DNA from: Primula veris
Lineage: Eukaryota > Streptophyta > Magnoliopsida > Ericales > Primulaceae
Direction of reading: 5' to 3'
NCBI GenBank assembly: GCA_963682055.1
Contig: OY821741.1
Span: 26,792,711 to 26,856,710, forward strand
DNA length: 64,000 nucleotides
The notes under the pieces are model-generated. The model had not been told where the DNA came from. It was given only the letters and a program-made list of their open reading frames with translations, and searched no databases. Positions 1 through 11,473 of the stretch are shown piece by piece. Each line of letters opens with the position of its first letter. Position 1 is the first letter of the stretch. The position numbers and the translations under genes are program-made.

Positions 1-1027
1 GTTGAGATAGTTTTAAGTTTACAAGTAAGGTTGCAACCACAGTTGCAACCACAGTTTCAACCTGCTGTTCTGCAGGATTCTATCCAGTTCAGTATTTCTG
101 CATTAATATTCTTTAATAATGTTTATTTATTTTAAAGTATGCAAGATATATTCTCATATGATTTAGTTTGTGTATATTGAGAATATTAAAGTGATAAGGA
201 AAGATGTTTCCTAAAAGATATAAGGAGATTAGTTTATCAAGATATGTTTCCTTTAAATGAGTCAAACTAGATCTCTATTTTGATGCAAGTCTTTATCACT
301 TAATTCAATCTATGTTACCTATCAAAATCAGTATGATCTATTTCAGATTGAATAAGATATGGAGTTAATGTTTCAATATATAAATAGAAAGATTTTATCT
401 CTAAAAGATACTATCTTATATGTTCCTTGTTTTAGGAAAAGACTAACTCCTATTTCCAAGCTAGTTATTAACATGTATTAACTAATGAAGATTGAGGTCA
501 ATCCTACGCTGAAGTATCTCGTGCAATATAGAATGATTGAAGTCAATCAAAAGAGTCAAAAGCAATCATCAAGATCTTGAAGAAAGAAGATTGTTTTTAC
601 TCCTATAAATAGTTGATAACTATGCTTGTAAAATGTGTGTTCTAAATTATAAATAACTCATTCTTGAGAGAATACACCATGAGCTTTTAAATGAAAAACA
701 ATGGTGGGATGTCATTGATATTTTGAGTGATAGTTATAAGGTAGGAGCAATATAGAGATAGGCAGAAAAACCTAGAGGGAGTCTGAGAGTTTTTCATTAG
801 GACTTAAATCCTATATTGTAAGCTTTTATAATATCATAATCTGGGTGAGTGCCCCGGAGACGTAGCCCAGTTGGGTGAACTCCGTTGTTAAATGTGCGTG
901 TGATTTAAGTCAAGTACATTTAACTTTACTGTTCTATCCATCATTATACTTAGGTTCCAACTGTGGTTGCAACTATACTTGGAACCTAACTGCATAAGAG
1001 CAACTAGAGCAGTGGATAGGAATTTCA
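1..1027 (+). repeat. 5' LTR of Copia A (5' end outside the window)
   Basis: Matches 8628-9585 along its length with scattered substitutions, so it is the partner LTR. It ends in ..ATTTCA, two bases before the primer site. A TATA-like stretch ATATATAAATAG lies near 376-387. The upstream part carries three tandem GTTGCAAC-type motifs with 12-bp spacing (29-62). The downstream end carries three more (953-986), of which the outer pair GGTTCCAA / TTGGAACC forms an inverted repeat. Confidence 0.9.
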
Positions 1028-1029
1028 AT

Positions 1030-1041
1030 TGGTATCAGAGC
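1030..1041 (+). other. Primer binding site (initiator Met tRNA), Copia A
   Basis: TGGTATCAGAGC lies two bases downstream of the LTR end. This is the usual plant Copia primer site, complementary to the 3' end of initiator tRNA-Met. It fixes the 5' LTR/internal boundary and the plus orientation. Confidence 0.92.
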
Positions 1042-1086
1042 TTCACACTAGATCTTACTTAGTGTGGATCCTGTGTTCTGGTAAAG

Positions 1087-2646
1087 ATGGACTTAATGAG
1101 GGAAGGAAACGTGTTCAACAAACCACCATTGCTTGAAGGAGGAGTCAACTATGGAGTGTGCAAAATCACAATGAGATCCTTCATTAAACAGCAAGATGAG
1201 CAAGCATGGAAGACTGTATTGTATGGTTGGGAGGTTCCAACTGTTACGGATGGTGAAGGTGAACTGGTCTATGTACCTGAAGACAGATGGTCTGCTGAAG
1301 AGGACAAAAAATCAAGTGCAAACTCAACAACAATAAACTTGATATTTACTGGTGTAACTCTCAGTGTGTTCAGGTATATCTCTCACTGTGAAACTGCCAA
1401 AGAGGCATGGGATATTTTACAAGTAACCTTTGAAAGAACTGTTAAAGTAAAAGCCTTTAAACTCCAACAGTTAACTACTCAATTTGAAAATTTAAGAATG
1501 GAGGAAGATGAAACCATTGAACAGTTTAATGGTAGAATATGTCATATTGCCCATCAAGCTGGGACCTTAGGTGAATAATATAGTGATGCTAAACTTGTAA
1601 AGAAAACTCTAAGGTCTCTTCCAGAAAGGTTTGAAATTAAGGTTACTGCTATTGAAGAATCAACAGACTTAGATAATCTAAAACTTGAAGAACTTATAGG
1701 AAATCTAAGCACTCATGAGCTAAAAAATTTCAAACAAAAGAGACCAGAAAAAGGAATAGCCTTTCAGGCTAAGAAACCTAAATTTAAGGTCTGTGAGAAA
1801 ATGAGTGATGAAGAACAGCTGGCCTTCTTTGCTAAAAATGTTTACAAAAAGTTCTATAAGAAAAAACAGGATGATACTGGAACATCCACAAACTTTCAGA
1901 AAAGAGATAATCAATTTAGGCCAGAATTTAGGTTTAATAATAATCCTAAAGGGAAGTGGAATCCTAAAGAGAAGGATGACAGAGATTATCAGCCTAGAGA
2001 AATTCAATGCAGAGAATGTAGAGGTTATGGTCACATTCAGTCTGAGTGTGCAAATACTTTAAAAATGAACAAAAATGCTGATATAACCACTCAGAGTGAT
2101 AGTGAATATAAGAGCAACAGTGATGAAGAAAATGAATCTAACTTTGTTAATTTTATGGGAAGAATCACTGAAAAAGAACCTGCGTATGAAAGTGAATGTG
2201 AGTCTGTTTCAACCCTAGTTACAATTGCACTTAAAACCTATAGCAGTGATGAGGAAGAGCCCTCTGATGAAAATATTACTCAGCAGTATCTTGTCCTTTA
2301 TGAAAAATATCAATGTCTGAGTAAACAATCCTTGATCATAAACAAATTTAATGCTAATATAAAGGATGAGGTAAAAAATCTCACTGAGCAACTCAACACA
2401 CAACTAGTTGAGTTAACTGAGACCAAGAAGAAAATAAAACTGTTGAATGTGTCTGCATCAGATAAGTTAGATGACATGTTGTCCTATTCTAGAGGCTCTA
2501 AAGATAACAGTGGTTTGGGTTACTATGGTTATGAAAGCACTTGAAAAACTACTTTTGTTAAAGCTCTAGTTAAAGCTGAAACTCATGTTTTTGACAATAA
2601 GGTTAGAAGTACAGTTGCAACCAAGAAAAAACTGAATAATTTTTAA
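1087..2646 (+). pseudogene. Copia A gag remnant
   Basis: Nucleocapsid-capsid protein of a Copia element. It starts at the first ATG after the primer site. The N-terminal part resembles the DUF4219/UBN2 gag family (segments such as ISHCETAKEAWDIL and QQLTTQFENLRM). A basic stretch is followed by a zinc knuckle CRECRGYGHIQSEC (CX2CX4HX4C, codons at about 2010-2050). An acidic, glutamine-rich tail with likely coiled coil follows, as in Sirevirus gag. One reading frame runs through the whole stretch but is broken by TAA at 1576-1578, TGA at 2542-2544 and TAA at 2644-2646. A second CCHC-like motif (CNFCKRPGHPEIRC) occurs in the next frame at about 2680-2720, so a frameshift lies between. Confidence 0.85.
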
Positions 2647-2649
2647 GGA

Positions 2650-5600
2650 TAAATCTACTTTTGGTTTAAAACTGTGTAACTTTTGCAAAAGACCTGGACA
2701 TCCAGAAATCAGGTGCTATTTAAAAATGAACATAAAGTATATTTCTCAAAAAAACTGGTTGGCCTCTTGCTATCAAAAGATGAACTGGGTCTGGAAGGTT
2801 AAAAGAAAATCTACCTAAATTGCCAACAATAAAGCTGTTATTACTTCTTTAAATGATGTTACTACTAATGATTGGTACTTTGACAGTGGTTGTTCTAAGA
2901 CATGACAGGTAATGCAAGTGCTCTAAAAAATGTCAATCATCTTACAGGAAACACTGTTGTGTTTGGAGGTGGAGATACAGGTAAAATTATTGGGAAAAGA
3001 ATCTTAAACAAACCTGGAATGCCTGAAATTAATGATGTGTTTCTTGTAGATCGTTTAAAAGCCAATCTTATCCGCATTAGTCAACTATGTGACAATAAGA
3101 TGATTGTTAAGTTCAACAAAGATAATTGTCTTATTACTGATCTAAATGATGATTTGGTCATGATAGGAGTTAGATCAGCAAATAGCTGCTATATTTTTGA
3201 AAAATCTGAAAAAGAATTACCTCAGAATAGATGTAATCAAGCTATTACTAACAATGTTGATATTTGGCATAAAAGACTTGGTCATGTAAACTATAAAACC
3301 TTGGATAAACTTGTTAAAGAAGAATTGATTAGAGGTATTCCCAAACTCAGTTCTAAAAATCAAGGTGTTTGTGGTGATTGTGCAATAGGTAAACAAACAA
3401 AGAGTATTCACAAGAGTACTAATCAAATCTACACTAAGAGAGTCCTAGAACTTCTTCATATTGACTTAATGGGTCATATGCAAACTGAAAGTATTGTGAT
3501 AAGTATATTTTGGTAGTTGTAGATGATTTCTCTAGATACTCTTGGGTGGTGTTTTTAAGGGATAAAACTGAAACTTTTGGACTCTTTGAAACCCTTTGCT
3601 TGAAACTGCAACTTGAAAAAGGTTCCACCATTGGTAAAATTGTTAGGGTCAGAAGTGATCATGGAACTGAATTTGAAAACAACAAGTTTAGCAATTTTTA
3701 CAACTCTTTAGGTATAAGTCATAAGTTTTCTGCTCCAAAAACCCTCCACAACAAAATGGTATAGTGGAAAGAAAGAATAGAACTATTCAGGAAATGGCTA
3801 GAGTCATGCTTAATTCTAAGAAACTTGCCAAAAGATTTTGGGCTGAAGCTGTTAACACTGCATGCCATATTGTTAATAGGGTTTATATTACAAAAGGTAT
3901 TACCATGACTGCTTATGAAATTTGGAAAGTTAGAAAACCTAATGTCAAGTATTTTCAAGTATTTGGGTGTGTTTTTTACATTCCTAAAGATAGAAAACAT
4001 CTTGGAAAATTTGATTCTAAGAGTGACAAAGGGGTATTCCTTGGATATGCTCAAAACAGTAGAGCTTTTAGAGTCTTTAATCTGAGAACAAATTGTGTCA
4101 TGGAATCATATAATGTGATATTTGATGATTTAAAAGATGTTGATGAGACTACAGGTGATGATGAAGAGTCAGGAATTACAGGAAAAGAAACAGGAGAAAT
4201 TCAGCAAACAGGCAGTCCAGTAGTGGTTGGAAGCCCAGTTGCAACTGAGGTTGAAACCCAGAATACAACAGATTCTAAAGAAGAAGAAGAAAGATCTCCA
4301 ATTCAAACTACAAGCAAGCCTCGCTATGTAAGGACTCAGACTCTCTTGATAATGTCATATGAGAAGTCACTTCAGGTATGAAAACCAGAGGTAAAAGAAG
4401 TGATGTTGTTCACTTTGCTTGCTATACTTCACAGTTAGAACCTAAGAATATAAAAGAAACATTGGAAGATAGTGAGTGGATTTTGGCTATGCAAGATGAA
4501 CTGTCTCAATTTGAGAGGAATAATGTTTGGAATTTAGTACCTAGACCTAAGAGTAAAAATATTATAGGTACAAAATGGATCTTTAGGAATAAAAGTAATG
4601 AAGATGGAATCATTGTTAGGAATAAAGCTAGACTTGTAGCTCAAGGATACACTCAAATAGAAGGAATAGACTTTGATGAAACTTTTGCTCCTGTAGCAAA
4701 AATAGAATCTATTAGAATGCTCCTCTCACTTGCTTGCTTATATGACTTTAAGCTGTTTCAACTTGATATTAAAAGTGCCTTCTTAAATGGTAACATTCAA
4801 GAAGAAGTTTATGTTAGTCAACTCAAAGGATTTGAAGATCCAAAATTCCCTGAACATGTTTATTTACTGAAAAAGGTTTTGTATGGTTTAAAGCAAGCTC
4901 CTTGAGCTTGGTATGACAGGTTAACTAAGTTCCTAATTGAAAAAGGTTTTAACAGAGGGGAGTTGATAAAACTCTATTTACTAAGAAAACTACTAAGGAT
5001 ATCATCATTGCTCAAATTTATGTTGATGACATAGTGTTTGGCTCTACATCTGATATTAGAATTGTTGAATTTATCTCTGATATGAAGCATGAATTTGAAA
5101 TGAGTGGTGGAGGAGAATTAACCTACTTCCTAGGATTGCAAGTTAAACAAAATGAAAAGGGTATTTTTCTATGCCAAAGTAACTATGCTGATAATCTTGT
5201 CAAGAAGTTTGGTTTAAGTGATAGTAAAGAGAAAAGAACTTCTATGAGTATTACTTTAAAATTGTCTAAGAATGATAAAGGTAAGAGTATTTGTCCTAGT
5301 CTCTATAGATCTATGATTGGAAGTCTTCTCTATTTAACTACTAGTAGACCAGATCTTTGCTTAAGTGTAGGAGTATGTGCCAGGTATCAGGCAAACCCTT
5401 TAAAATCTCACCTTCTGGCTGTCAAAAGGATTTTAAGATATGTAAAAGGAACTATTCATCTTGGTCTATGGTATTCTAAAGATACAAACCACTTTCTAGT
5501 TGGTTACTGTGATGCAGATTGGGCTGGTAATATAGATGACAGAAAAAGCACTTCTGGTGGTTGTTTTTATTTTGGAAATAATCTTGTTTCATGGTTTAGT

Positions 5601-5968
5601 AAAAAACAAAATTGCATTTCTTTATCAACTGCTGAGGCAGAATACATTGCAGCTGGAAGTGGATGAACTCAACTTATATGGATGAAACAAATATTAAATG
5701 ATTATAATATTAAACAAGAAGTGTTAACTCTGTTTTATGATAACAAAAGTGCTATAGATTTGGCAAAGAATCCAGTACAACATTTCAGAACTAAACATAT
5801 TGATCTAAGACACCATTTTATCAGAGAATTAGTTGAAGAAAAGAACTTAATTTTAGAACATGTTTCAACTAAAAACAATTAGCAGATATCTTCACAAAAC
5901 CCCTTGATACAAACAAGTTTGAATCTTTAAGAAGTGATATAGGGGTATGTCACTATAGATCTAATTGA
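2650..5968 (+). pseudogene. Copia A pol remnant (PR-INT-RT-RNase H)
   Basis: Polyprotein in Copia order. Protease: DSGCS motif near 2880. GAG-pre-integrase and HHCC zinc region: IWHKRLGHVN ... CGDCAIGK (3260-3390). Integrase core: HIDLMG, then VDDFSRYSW and SDHGTEF, then ERKNRT. RT: KARLVAQGYTQ, FAPVAKIESIR, QLDIKSAFLNG, and catalytic YVDD at 5019-5030. RNase H: CDADWAGNIDDRKSTSG, TAEAEYIA, and the ADIFTKPL end; it closes at TGA 5966-5968. The frame changes near 2900, 3510, 3760, 4380 and 4950, and again near 5880. Nonsense codons include TGA at 4903-4905 (in KQAP-AW, where CGA is usual) and TGA at 5664-5666. Plainly dead. Confidence 0.92.
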
Positions 5969-6902
5969 ATACTCTTGCTATGTATGTCTGTTTTGAGTAC
6001 CTTTAATACATTTTATTTCTAAGGTAAGTCTTGATTGAGCTATGAAGTTTTTGTCTTGAAAAAGCCTCTAATTGATATCTCAAAAACAGATGTGGGGTAA
6101 CTTGTCCTAAAACCTCTCTGGTAATAGAGTTGCAAGCACAAAGTGCAAATTTTATAAGTAGGTTGCAAGCTCAGTTGCAACCTAGTTGAAAGCTCAATCT
6201 CAAATACAGAACAGATCAAGTGATTGTCTAAAGATTATCATACTACCTATGATAATAATCATAGTGAACAAAACAAATGAAATGCCAAGACAAATTCTTG
6301 AAATTTTTGACATCACTTATACTCTTTCCTTGCTGAGGTCATCAATCTAGTTTTTGTGTAGAGGAAAAACAGATTTGCTCAATATAGCTCCTAGACTTAA
6401 TCTTTATTATGGATATTCTATGATAAATATATCTTCTTGAGTAAATGGATAGAATCTTGTTTTCAAAGTTCTATATCTATATGATATTGCTATCTTTATC
6501 TTGAAACAAGTCAAAATTATCTTCAAAACTTCAACTCCTTAAAATTCGAAATATTGGATAAATCTGTTTAACATTGGAATGTATATCTAAATTGTTTGCT
6601 AAATTTATCTTAATAAAAACAGTATCCTTCTTGATTAATTCGAATTTCAATTTTTTCATATCTGTTAAAAGGTAAGTTTCTATTTTTCAGGACATTTGTT
6701 TTAAAAAGAGATTTGGGTATATCTTTTCTATATTTACAAAGATTTGGGCTTAATTGCTATTTTTAATAACTCTTTTACTATCCCAAAATACTAAACAAAT
6801 CAGAAGTTACTCTATCTCTCTTTCATTATTAAAAACCCTATTTTTCTGAAAAACCCCCTTTCTCTGCGTGTTCCAACCTTAGTTCCAACCCCAGATCCAA
6901 CC
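5969..6902 (+). other. Spacer between pol and the extra ORF of Copia A
   Basis: AT-rich and without a supported ORF. It carries GTTGCAAG/GTTGCAAC-like motifs at 6128-6190. Three more with 12-bp spacing (GTTCCAACCTTA, GTTCCAACCCCA, then ATCCAACC) run right up to the ATG at 6903. In Sireviruses the extra ORF is thought to be expressed from a spliced or separate message; I see no certain acceptor here. Confidence 0.6.
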
Positions 6903-8167
6903 ATGTCTTCTTCCTCTCAAATTCAATCCAATCTCAACTATGATGATGACAACACTCTCAGAGACTTTATGAATCAATCCAAAACCAGTACAGGTTCTAA
7001 GGTTAAGGTAAGTGAAACTTCTTCTACCCAACCTAGGAAACGTAGGGTTAAGAAACGTACTCGTAGAAACCTACAGAGAGATCATATCTCTATTAAATAT
7101 GTTTATGACACTCTCTATAACGAGGTTGATCCTAGGTTTTGGAATGGGATTATGTCTGACAGGTTCGGTGCACTAAGTCATAGGGAGATTCATGCTGAAA
7201 GGCAGTTAAATTTGGCTAGCTATAAGTACATTCAGGTGCATGTTAAAAAATTATTAAAGGATGTTGGTTTAGAAAAGACTATCAGCTACCTTGATTCTTA
7301 CTTTCCTGAATTATTTAAGGAGTTCTATGCTAATTTAAATGCTGGTGTGTTTGATTAGGGTGATGGGAGAGTGTATGTAAGGGGTCTTACTCTAGATTTT
7401 AACCCTGATTTGATCAATAAGTTTCTAGGTTCTCCTAGTCCTTCTAAGGGTGGTGGTGATTATGGCATTCATGTTGTAGCTCTTCCAATTACAGGCAAGG
7501 AAAATCAGTTTGATGGAAATTCTATTAAACCTCTTTTCTTACTCTTAGTACTGCTGTGTTGCATATAATTTCTAAGTTTAATTGGACTCCAACCAAACAA
7601 CCATCAAAACTTACCAAGGATATGGCAGTCTTTATCTATAGGATCATGTCAAAAATACCAATTAACTTTGGTAATCATGTGTTTAACCTCATCAAAGACT
7701 TTTGTGATGTCAAAGCTCCATCCATACTGCTACCCTTTCCTTGCTTGATAACTGAACTTATTCTGTCTCAAGTTATACCCACATCTTCCATACATCCTGT
7801 CCTAAACTCTTTTGAAAAGCTTACCAAGTGTCCTCCTGATTTATACATCTCTGCAAAGCTTCTAAAGGAAGGCCATATTAATGACATAACTGGTGAGAAG
7901 GGAAAGGAAAAGGTGTCTACTAGTGCTACTCCTAAGACGAAAGGAGTTAGAAGGTATCTGGAACAGCAGCTTGCCATCAACCAAGAGAAGAGAATTGAGT
8001 TAGACACTCATGATTATGAGATTAAAAAGCTGCTGAAAAATCTTAAAGAAAGTGACAATGACAGCTGCAGTGATAGTGGCTACTCTCTGAGCAGTGAAGA
8101 AGATGAAGACATCATCAGAGATGAACCTGTCTCCACAAGAGCTCCTTACTCCAGAAGGCCCCTTTAA
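6903..8167 (+). pseudogene. Copia A extra ORF (plant transposon protein / env-like position), broken
   Basis: Extra ORF between pol and the 3' LTR. The N-terminus is Ser-rich, then very basic (PRKRRVKKRTRRN). The middle contains ELFKEFYANLNAGVF and, after a break, VRGLTLDFNPDLINKFLG. This FYANL..VRG..DF....IN.FL pattern is typical of the 'putative plant transposon protein' domain (PF20167) found in many plant retroelements. The C-terminus is acidic and Ser-rich (SDNDSCSDSGYSLSSEEDED). Breaks: TAG at 7356-7358 (copy B has a GAG codon there) and a frameshift near 7530-7560. In Sireviruses this position holds the 'envelope-like' gene. I see no signal peptide or membrane segment, so an envelope role is not supported; the function is unknown. 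Confidence 0.75.
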
Positions 8168-8550
8168 AACCTAGTGTGTTTTGATTCTGACAAATAGGGG
8201 GAGAATGGAGTTTATGTGTTTATGTTTATGCTTTGAATTTCAATTTAATTTTTGCAAATTCTGTGTTAAGCCTATCTTGTGCCAGTATTTTTGGCCTTAT
8301 GTTTGTTCTGCAATTTATTTCTGAATTATGTTTCTTTTTGAAATTGGAATATGTTTTGAAACTCTGGTGAATGGATAGTTGTCTATGTTTAAATAATGTC
8401 AGCCATTCTAACTTGAAGGGGAAGCTTAAATGGTTAACTCATAGGCAGTTAAAAATACAGTAAAAGATTGTGTTAGCTAACAAGTTTGCAGGTGGAGTAT
8501 TTCTTCATAAACAGAGACTATTTGTCAAAACCAATGACAAAGGGGGAGAT
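8168..8550 (+). other. 3' untranslated region of Copia A with multiple polypurine tracts
   Basis: Non-coding. Purine tracts occur at about 8190-8206 (AATAGGGGGAGAATGG), about 8410-8425 (GAAGGGGAAGC) and 8539-8550 (AAAGGGGGAGAT, directly before the LTR). Copy B has matching tracts in the same order. Several tracts ahead of the 3' LTR is a known Sirevirus trait. Confidence 0.75.
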
Positions 8551-9585
8551 TGTTAGGACCAGATTTATGGCCTATGAACTATTTGTTGTCTATTGGTTTG
8601 AACTAAATAATCCTAGTTGATTGTTAAGAGTTGAGACGGTTTTAAGTTTACAAGTGAGGTTGCAACCTCAGTTGCAACCACAATTCCAACCTGTTGTTCT
8701 ACAGGATTCTGTCCAGTTCTGTATTTCTGCATTACTATTCTTTAATAATGTTTATTTATTCTAAAGTGTTCAGGGTATATTCTCATATGATTTAGTTTGT
8801 GTATATTGATAATATTAAAGTGATAAGGAAAGATGTTTTCTAAAAGATATAAGGAGATTAGTTTATCAAGATATGTTTCCTTTAAATGAGTCAAACTAGA
8901 TCTCTATTTTCATGCAAGTCTTTATCACTTAATTCAATCTGTGTTACCTATCAAAATCAGTATGATCTATTTCAAATTGAATAAGATAGGGAGTTAATGT
9001 TTCAATATATAAATAGAAAGATTTTATCTTTAAAAGATACTATCTTATATGTTCCTTGTTTTAGGAAAAGACTAACTCCTATTTCCAAGCTAGTTATTAA
9101 CAGGTATTAACTTATGAAGATTAAGGTCAATCCTACGCTGAAGTATCTCGTGCAATATAGAATGATTGAAGTCAATCAAAAGAGTCAAAAGCAATCATCA
9201 AGATCTTGAAGAAAGAAGATTGTTTTTACTCCTATAAATAGTTGATAACTATGCTTGTAAAATGTGTGTTCTAAATTATAAAGAACTCATTCTTGAGAGA
9301 ATACACCGTGAGCTTTTAAATGAAAAACAATGGTGGGATGCCATTGATATTTTGAGTGATAGTTATAATGTAGGAGCAATATAGAGATAGGCAGAAAAAC
9401 CTAGAGGAAGTCTGAGAGTTTTTCATTAAGACTTAAATCATATATTGTAAGTTTTTATAATATCATAATCTGGGTGAGTGCCCCGGAGACGTAGCCCAGT
9501 TGGGTGAACTCCATTGTTAAATGTGCGTGTGATTTAGGTCAAGTACATTTAACTTTACTGTTCTGTCCATCATTATACTAAGGTT
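8551..9585 (+). repeat. 3' LTR of Copia A, truncated at its 3' end
   Basis: Starts TGTTAGGACC right after the last polypurine tract. It follows the 5' LTR closely from 8628 on. Similarity ends at AGGTT (9581-9585), where the 5' LTR goes on with the terminal hairpin and about 70 more bases. From 9586 the sequence reads as Gypsy RT/RNase H. A TATA-like element is at about 9005-9015. Confidence 0.9.
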
Positions 9586-11473
9586 GTTGCGTATGCGTCC
9601 CGACAGTTAAAGGTCCATGAGAAGAATTATCCCACTCATGATCTTGAGTTGGCTACAGTGGTGTTTTCTTTGAAGTGTTGGCGGCACTACTTGTTTGGAG
9701 AGAGATTCAATGTGTTTTCGGATCACAAGAGTCTCAAGTATATTTTCACATAGCATGATCTAAACTTACGACAAATGAGGTGGATGGAGTATCTTGAGCA
9801 ATACGACTTCGACTTGCAGTATTATTCTGGTAAAGCAAATATGGTGGCAGACGCCTTGAGTCGCAAGACTAGGTGTTCTTTGGCATGCGTCGCTATTCGT
9901 GAATGGGGAATGCTAAATGTTCTTAACGAGTTCGACTTGGAGATGGGGGAAGAAGAAAATTCAGCTGTGTTGTTCTCGGTGAAGGTGCAACCGTCATTAG
10001 TCTCGGGAGTAATTAAGGCCTAACAAGGGGACGAGGAATCTAAGGAAGTACACGTTAAAATCTTGAGTGAGTTGGGACTCGACAAATGGAAGGTGGGCTC
10101 AGATGGCGGAGTGAGATTTATGGAACGTCTATTTGTACCTTTAAGTATGCATGTGGATGTCATGGGAGAATTCCACCACTCTCGATTGGCATTTCATCCG
10201 GGTGGTACAAAGATGTACCATGACTTAGCTCGACAGTTTTATTGGAGTGGGATGAAAAAGGATGTGGCGGACTTTGTTAATAAATGTCTTACTTGTCAGC
10301 AAGTGAAGATAGAACATCAGGCCGGGAGGGTTGCTTAAACCTTTGCCTATACCCGAGTGGAAATGGGAACGTATAACTATGGACTTTGTAGTGGGGTTGC
10401 CGAGATCTAGTAGGGGGAAAGATGCGATATGGGTCGTAGTGGATCGGTTGACGAAATCGGCCCAGTTTCTCCCGATGCGTGTTAGCGACAAAGTCGAGCA
10501 GCTATGCAAGCTTTATGTCAGTGAGATTGTTCGCTTACATGGCATCCCAGTTTCTATTGTGTCTGATCGTGATCCTCGTTTTGTGTCTCGTTTCTGGCAG
10601 AGCCTTCAGAAGGCGTTAAGGATGAAACTAGATTTGAGTATGGCATATCACCCTCAGACCGATGGGCAGTCGGAGAGTACTATCCAAACTTTAGAGGATA
10701 TGCTTCGTGCGTGTGTACTTGATTTTGGTGGGGGTTGGGAGAAACATGTGGCGTTGATTGAGTTCGCTTATAATAATAGTTATCATTCGAGCATTGAGAT
10801 GGCCCCTTATGAGGCCCTATATGGATGACCTTGTAGATCTCCTGTGTGTTGGACGGAGGCCGGTGAATCGTCATTGTTAGGACTAGATGTGGTTCGAGAG
10901 ACTACAGAGAAGATTATTTTGATTAAACAAAAGCTAGAGACAGCGAGAAGCCGTCAAAAGAGTTACGCGGATAGACGAAGGCGACCGTTGGAGTTTGGGG
11001 TGGGTGATCATGTGTTCCTTAAAATATTGCCGCGTAAGAGCATTATGCGTTTTGGGAGGCGTGGAAAGTTGTCACCGCGGTTTATTGGACCCTTTTTGAT
11101 TTTGGAGAGAATTGGTGATCTGGCCTATCAATTAGCGTTGCCACCGCAATTGGCGAATGTACACCTAGTGTTTCATGTTTTGATGCTCCGGAAGTACGAG
11201 CCAGACCCATCTCATATTCTGAATTTTTCCGATCTTCGAGTACATGAGGACATTTCTTATGTGGTTCGTCCAGTCCGTATACTCGATAGACGTGAGCAGG
11301 TACTACGAAGGCGCGTTATTCCTTTGGTGAAAGTATTGTGGAGTCACCATGGGACCGAAGAGGCAACATGGGAACGTGAGCTGGAGATTCGTGCTAAGTA
11401 TCCAGACTTATTTATTTATTCAGGTATGCGTTTAATTTCGGGACAAAATTCTTTTAAGTTGGGGAGAATGTAA
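9586..11473 (+). pseudogene. Gypsy pol remnant (RNase H, integrase, chromodomain)
   Basis: RNase H end: [29 protein letters not shown], then GKANMVADALSRK. Integrase zinc finger: H..H...CLTCQQVK (10180-10310). Core: TMDFVVGLPRS, VVVDRLTKSAQFLP, VSDRDPRFVS and YHPQTDGQSESTIQTLED, i.e. the D,D,E triad. The tail has GKLSPRFIGPFLILERIG, then a chromodomain-like segment (VRILDRREQVLRRRVIPLVKVLW....ATWERE, 11270-11390). This tail is typical of chromoviruses, where it steers insertion to heterochromatin. Breaks: TAG at about 9751, TAA at 10021-10023, a frameshift near 10330 and TGA at 10826-10828. The last replaces a usual Arg (CGA to TGA), the change expected from CpG deamination. Confidence 0.9.

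Larger units (their letters stand above)
1..9585 (+). mobile_element. Sirevirus-type Copia retrotransposon A, degenerate, 3' LTR truncated
   Basis: Complete Ty1/copia layout on the plus strand: LTR, initiator-Met primer site, gag, protease, integrase, RT, RNase H, then an extra ORF and several purine tracts before the 3' LTR. The order PR-INT-RT-RH is diagnostic of Copia. The extra ORF after pol plus multiple polypurine tracts point to the Sirevirus (SIRE/Maximus) lineage; that lineage call is inference from these traits. The window opens about 77 bp inside the 5' LTR, judged from the 3' copy. The 3' LTR stops at 9585, where Gypsy sequence begins. Nonsense codons and frameshifts in every ORF mean it cannot code for its own movement. 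Confidence 0.9.
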
